NCBI GenBank assembly: GCA_013695295.1
Contig: JACDAS010000088.1
Span: 1-8,604 of the forward strand
Length of the DNA stretch: 8,604 bases
Direction: 5' to 3'
From: Actinomycetota bacterium
GTDB taxonomy: Bacteria > Actinomycetota > Thermoleophilia > Gaiellales > Gaiellaceae
Below, piece by piece: positions 1 through 5,181 of this stretch; position 1 is the first letter of the stretch, and every line of letters begins with the position of its first letter. The translations under genes were made by a program, and so were the position numbers. The notes below the pieces were generated by a model. That model saw only the letters and a program-made list of their open reading frames with translations, was not told where the DNA came from and searched no databases.

Positions 1-34
1 CGCCCGCCCCGGTCCCTGCAGGCGCGCTTCGCAT
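1..34 (-). CDS. Possible N-terminus of a divergent gene leaving the left edge
   Basis: An ATG on the minus strand at 34-32 opens a frame that stays open to the window edge (MRSAPAGTGAG). Only 11 codons are visible, so no function can be given. The reason to mention it is the promoter-like sequence upstream on the same strand: TTGCGC at 70-65, then TACTTG at 46-41 six bases before the ATG, or GATACT at 48-43 eight bases before it. A gene here would be divergent from the small membrane protein at 118. The stretch could equally be non-coding. Confidence 0.25.
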   Translation of the reverse strand, partial: MRSAPAGTGAG

Positions 35-40
35 GGACGC

Positions 41-70
41 CAAGTATCGCGACGCGGCGCCCTTGCGCAA
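41..70 (-). promoter_or_regulatory. Possible leftward promoter
   Basis: Read on the minus strand, TTGCGC (70-65) resembles a -35 box. It is followed after 16 bases by GATACT (48-43), or after 18 bases by TACTTG (46-41), as a -10. An ATG lies at 34. TTGCGCAA at 63-70 is palindromic, so the -35 match could be chance. Weak support. Confidence 0.25.
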
Positions 71-105
71 ACCCGGCCGGCGAGCCGACTCGAGCCCGAT
101 GGAAC

Positions 106-111
106 TACACT
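106..111 (+). promoter_or_regulatory. -10 element for the 118 gene; likely leaderless start
   Basis: TACACT fits the TANNNT -10 pattern and ends exactly six bases before the GTG at 118, so transcription would begin at or within a base of the start codon. No Shine-Dalgarno sequence precedes either the GTG at 118 or the internal ATG at 139. No convincing -35 box is visible 16-18 bases upstream. Confidence 0.45.
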
Positions 112-117
112 GGGGCC

Positions 118-354
118 GTGCCTGCCCCCGCTCGCCGAATGGCGCCGATCGAGGAGACGGTTCCGATCGACCCCGGCGCCGTCGACCGGGCCTACCGCGC
201 CCACCGCGCGCGGCGCCACGCGATCATCGAGCGACGCCGGAGCACCCGGCGGGCGCGGCTCCGGTTCTGGATCGCCCTCGCGGTTCTGATCGCCGGGAGC
301 GTCTTCCTGGCGCTGACCGTGTGGCACCAGGTGCAGAAGCTGTTCGGGTTATAG
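118..354 (+). CDS. Small single-span membrane protein, unknown function
   Basis: A 78-residue protein I do not recognise. Residues 1-22 are polar and proline-rich. Residues 24-48 are strongly basic (many Arg, some His) and alpha-helical in character. Residues about 50-68 form one hydrophobic span, followed by a short tail ending KLFGL. The basic stretch before the span predicts an N-in, C-out topology by the positive-inside rule. I chose GTG at 118 because TACACT lies six bases upstream, as expected of a leaderless mRNA. ATG at 139 would give a 71-residue protein but has no ribosome binding site. Downstream the gene runs within three bases of the hairpin repeats at 358, which probably shape its mRNA 3' end. 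Function unknown; codon use matches the neighbours. Confidence 0.65.
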   Translation: MPAPARRMAPIEETVPIDPGAVDRAYRAHRARRHAIIERRRSTRRARLRFWIALAVLIAGSVFLALTVWHQVQKLFGL

Positions 355-357
355 CGG

Positions 358-569
358 CCCGCGCAGACCCTCCGGCTTCGCCGGAGGCTTACCTGGACCC
401 GCGCAGACCCTCCGGCTTTGCCGGAGGCCTGCACGCTTAGAAGGGAACAGAGGCTCGTGAACCGGCTTGGTGCGCTTACTTCATAGCGTGCAGGCCTCCG
501 GCTTCGCCGGAGGGTCTGCGCGGGTCAAGTGATTCCTCCGGCGTAGCCGCAGGGTCTGCGCGGGTCAAG
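358..569. repeat. Four hairpin repeats in two facing tandem pairs (MITE/REP-like)
   Basis: This intergenic block holds four copies of one unit, a GACCCGCGCAGACC-type tail next to a hairpin of CCTCCGGC, three loop bases and GCCGGAGG. Copies at 358-387 and 398-427 point one way. Copies whose hairpins lie at 495-513 and 535-553, with tails running on to 526 and 569, point the other way. Both pairs have a period of exactly 40 bp. Bases 396-437 are an inverted copy of 485-526, differing only in the three loop bases; with two mismatches the arms extend to 443 and 479, leaving a 35-base loop. The last copy has one stem mismatch (C at 550). No transposase or clear target duplication is seen. The layout resembles a non-autonomous palindromic element or REP-type cluster. 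Confidence 0.85.
369..387 (+). terminator. Stem-loop after the 118-354 gene, possible terminator
   Basis: Perfect 8-bp stem CCTCCGGC/GCCGGAGG with loop TTC, starting 14 bases past the TAG stop of the small membrane protein. A near-identical stem with loop TTT follows at 409-427. There is no T-tract, so classic intrinsic termination is not shown; it may pause polymerase or protect the 3' end. It is also part of the repeat cluster. Confidence 0.4.
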
Positions 570-570
570 G

Positions 571-576
571 TACTTT
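571..576 (+). promoter_or_regulatory. -10 element for the 583 gene; likely leaderless start
   Basis: TACTTT fits TANNNT and ends six bases before the GTG at 583, the same spacing as at 106-118. It begins one base after the last repeat unit ends (569), so any -35 contact would fall inside the repeat. No Shine-Dalgarno sequence precedes the GTG. Confidence 0.45.
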
Positions 577-582
577 CTGAAC

Positions 583-1074
583 GTGCAAACACCCGGCCCG
601 GCACCGCCGCAGCGTCCGGCCGGACCCCGGCCTCCCGGCCACCCGGCGACGCCGTTTCCGCACGGCCCGAGCCTCCTCTGGCGCGTCGTCGAGCGGGTCA
701 CGTGGGTCGCCGGGCTCGTGCTCGCGCTCTCGGCATTCACGGACTGGTACGCCGGCAGCTCGGTCGAGGGCCCGACCATCGCGGTGATCGCCTGGCACAC
801 AGGCCTGCCGGGCAAGCTCGTCTTCTTCATCGGCATCGCCGTGCTCGTCCTGGCCGGCTTTCGCGCGGTCGGCATCGAGCTGCCGGCGAGCGTGCCCGAG
901 AGCATCGTCGTGATCGCGCTCGGAGCGATCGCGACGACGGTCGTCTCGATGCGCGTGCTCCAGATCCCGGACGAGTTCGCCTTCGCGCGTCGCGGGATCG
1001 GAATCTGGATCAGCCTGCTCGCAGCCCTCGCGCTGATCGTCGCGGGCCTCGTACGAGCCAACGAAGAGCTGTAG
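583..1074 (+). CDS. Four-span integral membrane protein, unknown family
   Basis: A 163-residue protein I cannot assign to a named family. Residues 1-30 are a proline/glycine-rich cytoplasmic-type leader. Four hydrophobic spans follow at about 38-55, 76-96, 105-124 and 138-157. A DWYAG motif follows span 1 and an IPDEF segment lies between spans 3 and 4; the protein ends RANEEL. No catalytic motif, cofactor site or signal cleavage site is evident. GTG at 583 is the start because TACTTT sits six bases upstream, giving a leaderless arrangement. The last 65 bp overlap the 3' end of the convergent PAP2 gene, so the final span and tail are coded on the opposite strand to the PAP2 C-terminus. Integral membrane nature is clear; role unknown. 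Confidence 0.75.
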   Translation: MQTPGPAPPQRPAGPRPPGHPATPFPHGPSLLWRVVERVTWVAGLVLALSAFTDWYAGSSVEGPTIAVIAWHTGLPGKLVFFIGIAVLVLAGFRAVGIELPASVPESIVVIALGAIATTVVSMRVLQIPDEFAFARRGIGIWISLLAALALIVAGLVRANEEL

Positions 1075-1504
1075 CGAGCGCGAGGCCGAGGAGCGCCCCC
1101 CCGAGCACGTCGAGGGGGTAGTGGACACCCACGTAGACCCTCGAGAAGGCGATCGCACCCGCGAGTGAGTAGAGCGCCAGCACGGGCCGGAAGGGCCGTC
1201 CCCAGGCGAGCAGGAGCGCACAGGCGAAGGCCATCGTCGCATGGCCTGAGGGGAACGAGGGATCGAGCGGCACCCGGACGAGCGGGTCCGGCTGCGGGTA
1301 GACGGTGGGCGGGCGCGGCCGGTCGACGGCGAGCCTGACCCCGTAGGCCGAGAGGTTGCCGAGCGCCGTGGCCGCCATGACGACGAGGAGGTCGAACCGC
1401 GACGAGCGACCTGTCAGAGCGAGCACCGCCGCGATCGCGATCCAGATCAGACCGAGCGAGCCCAGCAGCGAGAGCCCTTCGAACACCGGGTCGAGCCACC
1501 CCAC
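1010..1504 (-). CDS. PAP2-superfamily membrane phosphatase
   Basis: Membrane phosphatase of the PAP2/phosphatidic acid phosphatase type, which removes phosphate from lipid or isoprenoid phosphates at the membrane face. All three family motifs are present, numbered from the GTG at 1504: R57-x6-R64-P65 (Arg in place of the usual first Lys), P85-S-G-H88, and S121-R122-x5-H128-x3-D132. H88, R122 and H128 are the expected catalytic residues. Hydrophobic spans lie around 14-30, 38-58, 90-101, 107-120 and 133-149. The 164-residue product is slightly short because homology-like sequence continues upstream to about 1552 (see next entry). The gene follows the HTH-receiver regulator on the same strand, probably as one transcript. 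Its stop (TGA at 1012-1010) lies inside the convergent membrane-protein gene. The exact substrate (undecaprenyl-PP, PA or PGP) cannot be read from sequence. Confidence 0.88.
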   Translation of the reverse strand: MGWLDPVFEGLSLLGSLGLIWIAIAAVLALTGRSSRFDLLVVMAATALGNLSAYGVRLAVDRPRPPTVYPQPDPLVRVPLDPSFPSGHATMAFACALLLAWGRPFRPVLALYSLAGAIAFSRVYVGVHYPLDVLGGALLGLALATALRWLVRGPRRSARGLRAG

Positions 1505-1552
1505 CCGGTGCCCGACGATCCAGCGCTCGAGCCGGTGATCGACCCCGATCAG
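1505..1552 (-). other. Probable N-terminal extension of the PAP2 protein, CTG start
   Basis: Upstream of the GTG at 1504 the same frame reads IGVDHRLERWIVGHR, running directly into VGWLDPVFEGL. This matches the usual PAP2 N-terminal helix before the WLDPVF-type segment. I find no ATG, GTG or TTG in frame upstream. A CTG at 1552-1550 overlaps the regulator's TGA stop as CTGA, the same geometry as two other junctions in the window. A CTG start giving about 180 residues is my preferred reading, but it is inferred. Confidence 0.5.
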
Positions 1553-2139
1553 ATCGGGAGGATCTGCCTCGCGGACTCGACGAGCTCCTGCGGGTCGACG
1601 CCCTTGGGTAGGAAGGCGTTGGCCCCCCGGGCCGTCGCCTGCTCGAGCGCCCGCTCGTCGACCTGCCCACTGAACATCAGCACGGGGATCGAGCCGACGC
1701 CATGGCGCTCCTGCACGCGCTTGAGCATCTCCCAGCCGTCGACGTCGGGCATCACCACGTCGAGCAGGATCAGATCCGGTGCGCGCTGCTCGAGCATCGT
1801 CAGCCCCTCCTCGGCGCTAGCGGCCTCGAGCACCGCGTACCCCGCGAGCTCGAGGCTCGAGCGAACGACAGCCCGAAGCCCGTCGTCGTCGTCGACGATC
1901 AGGATCACGGGCCCGCGCAGCTCGGGCCGCGGACCCGACTGCGCCAGGAAGCCGTCGAGGTCGCTCCGCCGGTAGCGCCGGTGCCCGCCCGGGGTCTTGA
2001 AGGCGGGCACTCGCCCCGCGTCGGTCCACTTCCGGATCGTGCTCTGGGCCACGCCCAGATAGCCGGCCGCCTGCCCGAGCGTGAACCATTCGACGTCCGT
2101 CGAGGGGAAACGTCGTGATCCCGGCGGAGGCGCACGCAT
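1549..2139 (-). CDS. Response regulator with N-terminal MerR/excisionase-type HTH and C-terminal receiver
   Basis: A 196-residue regulator with an unusual domain order. Residues 18-66 are a BldC/MerR-like winged helix-turn-helix: FTLGQAAGYLGV, then STIRKW, then the wing signature GGHRRYRRSDL. Residues 78-194 are a complete CheY-like receiver: acidic cluster D83-D86, phospho-acceptor D127 in LLDVVMPDVDG, S157 as the switch Ser/Thr, and K179 in FLPKG. All residues for phosphorylation are intact, so it is probably a phosphorylation-responsive DNA-binding protein. No histidine kinase is visible in the window, making it an orphan here. ATG at 2139 is preceded by TAGATT (2153-2148) eight bases upstream in an unusually AT-rich patch, suggesting its own promoter and a very short or absent leader. 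It ends CTCCCGATCTGA and overlaps the probable CTG start of the PAP2 gene. Confidence 0.9.
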   Translation of the reverse strand: MRAPPPGSRRFPSTDVEWFTLGQAAGYLGVAQSTIRKWTDAGRVPAFKTPGGHRRYRRSDLDGFLAQSGPRPELRGPVILIVDDDDGLRAVVRSSLELAGYAVLEAASAEEGLTMLEQRAPDLILLDVVMPDVDGWEMLKRVQERHGVGSIPVLMFSGQVDERALEQATARGANAFLPKGVDPQELVESARQILPI

Positions 2140-2147
2140 GCCGGCTG

Positions 2148-2153
2148 AATCTA
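2148..2153 (-). promoter_or_regulatory. -10 element for the HTH-receiver gene
   Basis: On the minus strand TAGATT fits TANNNT and ends eight bases before the ATG at 2139, within an AT-rich island (2148-2170) that stands out in this GC-rich window. TTACGTCA (2169-2162), nearly palindromic, lies just upstream and could be a regulator site. No clear -35 box. Confidence 0.4.
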
Positions 2154-2175
2154 ACTAAAAGTGACGTAACCTGCA

Positions 2176-2421
2176 TCACCGCGCCGGCGTGGTCACGGTG
2201 ACCGTCTCTCGCTCGGGCGGCAAGGGCAGCGGTTTCAGGGTCCGGACGTCCGTGCGCTGGCCGGGCTCGGGGTTGTCGCCGAGCGCCTGGCCGAGGGCGA
2301 GGCCGAGGGCGAAGGCGAAGAGGACGAATGCGGCCACCGCGAGCCCGCGCCACGGGACGCGGCTGCGGCGAGGCGCCGAGGGCCTGGAACGGCGTGGCGC
2401 GAACGGATCGCCCCCGGTCAC
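2176..2421 (-). CDS. Small single-span membrane protein coupled to DUF501
   Basis: An 81-residue protein of unknown function. Residues 1-25 are rich in Arg, Pro and Ser with net positive charge. One hydrophobic span lies at about 25-47, with regularly spaced glycines (LGLALGQALG). A proline/threonine-rich tail of about 34 residues ends TVTVTTPAR. The positive-inside rule predicts N-in with the tail outside. The span is long and glycine-rich with no lipobox, so a membrane anchor is more likely than a secreted protein. The GTG start at 2421-2419 overlaps the DUF501 stop as GTGA, so translation is very likely coupled and both proteins come from one mRNA. A role with DUF501 or the divisome is possible by position only. 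Confidence 0.7.
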   Translation of the reverse strand: MTGGDPFAPRRSRPSAPRRSRVPWRGLAVAAFVLFAFALGLALGQALGDNPEPGQRTDVRTLKPLPLPPERETVTVTTPAR

Positions 2422-3239
2422 GGCTCGAAGTCGTAGGCGGCGCGGGAGAACAGGTGGAAGCCGGCGTCCTGGGCGATCGACAGATCCTGCGGCCGGAACC
2501 CGGGCGGCGCGCGCTCAGCCACGACCTCCCCCACCCAGCGATCCGACTCGCCGTAGGCGCGGGCGAGCTCCTCGAGGCCGAAGGTCTGGCCCACGCGGCG
2601 CGCAAGCTCCTCCTGAACGAGCTCCACCTCGGCGATCAGGCGCTCGTGCAGCCGGCTGTCGGTTGCGGCTGCGTCGAGTCGGCGGCTGCCCTCCCTCCAC
2701 TGGTGGCGCGAGGTCTCCAGGATGGCCGACATGGGCGCTGGATCGTATGCATTCATGCAGCACCGGGCCGGCCACAGCGGGTCGAGCTCCGCGATGATGC
2801 GCTCGCCCAGCTCGTAGCCGGGCCGCGCGAGCGCGAAGGCCGCGTGGGCGTGCAGGCACTTGAGGCTCCCGGTGCGGCTCGAGCCTCCGACCCCCAGATC
2901 GAAGGAGGCACCGCCGTCGACTCCCGTCCGCCCGGCCGCTGCCAGGCGGCGAAGCTCGCGCTGCAGGCGCTCTGCGCGCTCGAGGCTCACCCGGAGCGCC
3001 GGGTCGCGCTCGACCTCGCCCGTCCAGCGCTCGACTCCGCCGGCCGCCTCGATCCGAGCCAGGCCGGAGACGAGGTGGGGGCAGGTCACGTAGTAGCTGG
3101 TCGGAAAGGGCTCGCCTGCGTCGTCGTAGGGGGCCTGCTCGGTGACCGCAGGGGCCCCGTGAGGACAACGTCGGGCAACTCGGAGCAGCGCTCGCGGGCA
3201 ACGGCCCAGCTGCAGCGCGACCACCGCTCGGTCGTCCAT
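2418..3239 (-). CDS. DUF501 family protein with C-terminal extension
   Basis: 273 residues. The first ~165 match the DUF501 family, uncharacterised and typically found beside eno and ftsB/divIC in Actinobacteria. Landmarks are LGRCPRALLRVARRCPHGAPAV near the N-terminus, EPFPTSYYVTCPHL at 43-56, and SLKCLHAHAAFALARPG around 125-141. Conserved-looking Cys/His pairs (C25-H27, C53-H55, C128-H130-H132, C160-C161) could bind metal, but this is not proven. Family members are usually about 150-180 residues. Residues ~170-273 are an additional, mostly helical module (ILETSRHQWREGSRRL, QTFGLEELARAYGESDRW, AGFHLFSRAAYDFEP) that looks like a fused separate protein. The ATG at 3239 has AGGA seven bases upstream; those bases also form part of a TAGGAT -10-like hexamer. 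The stop overlaps the next gene. Biochemical function unknown. Confidence 0.85.
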   Translation of the reverse strand: MDDRAVVALQLGRCPRALLRVARRCPHGAPAVTEQAPYDDAGEPFPTSYYVTCPHLVSGLARIEAAGGVERWTGEVERDPALRVSLERAERLQRELRRLAAAGRTGVDGGASFDLGVGGSSRTGSLKCLHAHAAFALARPGYELGERIIAELDPLWPARCCMNAYDPAPMSAILETSRHQWREGSRRLDAAATDSRLHERLIAEVELVQEELARRVGQTFGLEELARAYGESDRWVGEVVAERAPPGFRPQDLSIAQDAGFHLFSRAAYDFEP

Positions 3240-3245
3240 CCCGCG

Positions 3246-3251
3246 ATCCTA
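3246..3251 (-). promoter_or_regulatory. TAGGAT: -10 or Shine-Dalgarno element for the DUF501 gene
   Basis: On the minus strand TAGGAT fits TANNNT and ends six bases before the ATG at 3239, the leaderless geometry seen at three other starts. The same bases contain AGGA at a workable Shine-Dalgarno distance (seven bases). Sequence alone cannot separate the two readings; the 42-base gap after ftsB leaves room for a promoter. Confidence 0.35.
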
Positions 3252-3281
3252 GAGGCTTGCCGTTTCACACCAGGCAGCTGG

Positions 3282-3608
3282 TCAGGGCACGGGCCGCTCC
3301 GCCCGAGCGCGCCGCCAGGCTCCGATGCCCTTGACGATGAAGAGCCGCTCACCGGGCTTGACGAGCCCGAGACGCCGCGCCTGACGCGCGAGCTCCTCGT
3401 CCGCCGCGGTGCGCTCGACGCGGTCCTCGAGCGCCCGCTTGTGCGCGCGCAGCGCGCGCACCTCGGCACTTCGCTCCGAGACGGTGTCACGGGTGCTCAG
3501 ATACGTGCGCGCCGGGCGGTAGTACAGCAGCGCAACGAGGACGAGGGCGGCAACCGGCAACCAGCGTCGGAGCAGCCGCAGGCGGCCACGATCAGGACGG
3601 CGAGGCAC
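3282..3608 (-). CDS. FtsB/DivIC-type septum formation initiator
   Basis: A 108-residue bitopic cell-division protein. It has a short basic cytoplasmic N-terminus (residues 1-15, seven Arg), one membrane span (~16-30, PVAALVLVALLYY) and a heptad-like coiled coil (~36-68, rich in Arg, Glu, Leu and Ala). The conserved extracytoplasmic segment EELARQARRLGLVKPGERLFIVKG (71-94) has the KPGE motif typical of the family. FtsB/DivIC joins FtsL and FtsQ/DivIB to recruit and activate the septal peptidoglycan synthase. The GTG start at 3608-3606 has AGGGG (3618-3614) five bases upstream. It lies 46 bases after pyk with no visible terminator, so co-transcription with pyk is likely. Length and topology fit the family; the ftsB versus divIC name is a matter of convention. 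Confidence 0.9.
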   Translation of the reverse strand: MPRRPDRGRLRLLRRWLPVAALVLVALLYYRPARTYLSTRDTVSERSAEVRALRAHKRALEDRVERTAADEELARQARRLGLVKPGERLFIVKGIGAWRRARAERPVP

Positions 3609-3654
3609 GGGCGCCCCTGTTCGTCGCGCGAGGGCCCGGTCCTGCGAGCGCGGG

Positions 3655-5073
3655 CTAGGCGACGTCGACCTTGATCACGTTCGTGCCGCCCGGGACGTTG
3701 ACGGTCGTCCCGGCGGTGATGACCACGCGATCGCCGGCCGAGACGAGGCCGCTTCGCCGCGCGGCTTCGATCGACCGGGCCCAGAGCTCCTCGACGTCGG
3801 GGCACTCGGGAATCAGGAGCGGCGTCACTCCCCACTCGATCGCCAGGTGCTGCAAAGCCTCGGGATGGTGAGTCAGCGCCACGATCGGCCGCCTGGGACG
3901 CAGGCGCGCGACCGCCGAGGCGGTGCGACCGGAGAACGTGGGCACGAGCACGGCTCTCGCCCCAAGCGCCTCTGCGAGGTCGCACGCCGCGTTCGACATC
4001 GCCTGCCCGACGGTGGGCTCGTCGCTCGCCTCGGGCAGCTCGTGGCGGTAGCCAAGGCTCGGCTCGACCGCGCAGGCGATCCGATCCATGAAGGCGACGG
4101 CCTCGACGGGGTAGTCGCCGATCGCGGTCTCCTCCGAGAGCATCAGGGCCGAGCTTCCGTCGAGGATGGCGTTCGCGATGTCGCTGGCCTCGGCCCTCGA
4201 AGGCTCGTGGTCGTGCACCATCGACTCCAGCATCTGTGTCGCCGTGATCACCGGCTTGCCGCGCTCGAGCGAGGTGAGGATGATGCGCTTCTGGAGCAGC
4301 GGCACGGCCGTGGGCCCGATCTCCACACCGAGGTCGCCTCGCGCGACCATCAGGGCGTCCGCCTCGCTGACGACGGCGTCCAGGGCATCGACTGCCTCGG
4401 CCTTCTCGATCTTCGCGATCACGTGCGCCGGGGCGCCGGCCGCCTCGATCAGCTCCCGCAGATCCCGAACGTCCGCTGCAGAGCGAACGAAGGACAGGGC
4501 GACGAAGTCCACCCCGAGCCCGAGCGCGAAGTCGAGGTCGTCCAGGTCCTTTCGCGTCAGCGAGGGGATCGGCACCGGGACGCCGGGAACGTTGACCCCC
4601 TTGTGCGAGGACACGAGGCCGCCGTTGACGACCGCGCAGCGGGCCCGGCCGGCCTCGACCTTGAGGACGAGGAGCCGGATCTGGCCGTCGGCGATCAGGA
4701 CCTCGTGGCCCGGCTGGAGCACCTCGCCGATCACCGAGGGGCTAACGGGAAGATCGCCGTCGGCGGCCGTTTCCTCGCCCGCGACCACGATCTCGCTCCC
4801 GTTCTCGAGCAGCCGGGGCGTCCCGAGCTCGCCGAGCCGAAGCTTCGGGCCCTGGAGGTCGGCGATGAGCGCGATCGGCCGCCCGGCGTCGGCCTGGAGC
4901 TCGCGGACGAGGCCCGCCCAGGTCTCGTGGTCGGCGTGCGAGCCGTGCGAGAAGTTGAGACGGGCGGCGTCCATTCCCGCGCTCACGAGCGCCGAGACCC
5001 GGTCGCGCGAGGACGTCGCGGGCCCGAGCGTCGCGACGATCTTCGTGCGGCGCGGCTGCGGAGCCGGTGCCAT
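3655..5073 (-). CDS. pyk: Pyruvate kinase
   Basis: Catalyses phosphoenolpyruvate + ADP to pyruvate + ATP, the last glycolytic step, in the cytoplasm. 472 residues, the usual bacterial length. Motifs in order: TKIVATLGPATS (10-21), AARLNFSHG with R38, N40, S42 and H43 (36-44), DLQGPKLR (72-79), AKIEKAEAV with catalytic K221 and metal ligand E223 (220-228), ARGDLG with metal ligand D247 (244-249), and ITATQMLESM with T279 (276-285). The small B domain spans roughly 82-168 and the C-terminal domain runs from about 353, with FSGRTAS (380-386) near the usual effector pocket. K77 in GPK, where potassium-dependent enzymes carry Glu, predicts a K+-independent enzyme. The ATG at 5073 has TAGGCT six bases upstream, so pyk probably has its own leaderless promoter although it follows eno and a methyltransferase. 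Confidence 0.97.
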   Translation of the reverse strand: MAPAPQPRRTKIVATLGPATSSRDRVSALVSAGMDAARLNFSHGSHADHETWAGLVRELQADAGRPIALIADLQGPKLRLGELGTPRLLENGSEIVVAGEETAADGDLPVSPSVIGEVLQPGHEVLIADGQIRLLVLKVEAGRARCAVVNGGLVSSHKGVNVPGVPVPIPSLTRKDLDDLDFALGLGVDFVALSFVRSAADVRDLRELIEAAGAPAHVIAKIEKAEAVDALDAVVSEADALMVARGDLGVEIGPTAVPLLQKRIILTSLERGKPVITATQMLESMVHDHEPSRAEASDIANAILDGSSALMLSEETAIGDYPVEAVAFMDRIACAVEPSLGYRHELPEASDEPTVGQAMSNAACDLAEALGARAVLVPTFSGRTASAVARLRPRRPIVALTHHPEALQHLAIEWGVTPLLIPECPDVEELWARSIEAARRSGLVSAGDRVVITAGTTVNVPGGTNVIKVDVA

Positions 5074-5079
5074 GCGGCA

Positions 5080-5094
5080 AGCCTAGATGCTAGG
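5080..5094 (-). promoter_or_regulatory. pyk promoter with overlapping palindrome
   Basis: On the minus strand TAGGCT (5085-5080) fits TANNNT and ends six bases before the pyk ATG. It overlaps a perfect 13-base palindrome CCTAG-ATG-CTAGG (5082-5094), placed where a repressor would block polymerase. A second TANNNT match, TAGCAT, lies at 5092-5087. No Shine-Dalgarno sequence or clear -35 box is seen. The palindrome as an operator is inference. Confidence 0.4.
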
Positions 5095-5181
5095 TTCTCC
5101 CCCGCTTCGAGCGTAGCGACCTCGCACCCGCGCGGACGTGACGAGTTCGTGCCGGTTTCTCCAGAACGTCGGACCCGTCGG

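Noticed and set aside
33..440. 135-codon open frame on the + strand
   Set aside because: Reads through the repeats (the DPRRPSGFAGG-type tail is translated repeat) and overlaps the more plausible membrane protein at 118-354.
358..569. CRISPR array
   Set aside because: Only four units, in opposing orientations, with ~10-bp linkers rather than spacers and no cas genes.
358..569. Insertion sequence or transposon with its own transposase
   Set aside because: The inverted arms enclose only a 35-47 base loop with no coding capacity, and no clear target-site duplication flanks the block.
525..1670. 381-codon open frame on the - strand
   Set aside because: Runs through the repeat block and across two better-supported genes; Arg/Ser/Pro-rich with no domain.
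3240..3284. Terminator between ftsB and DUF501
   Set aside because: The only hairpin (ACCAG-CTGC-CTGGT) has a 5-bp stem and no T-tract.
2328..3674. 448-codon open frame on the + strand
   Set aside because: Codon-aligned antisense shadow of the DUF501 and ftsB genes, with the composition of a shadow frame.
5095..5181. Terminator or riboswitch between the methyltransferase gene and pyk
   Set aside because: Only short 4-5 bp pairings are found and no conserved aptamer-like layout is recognisable.
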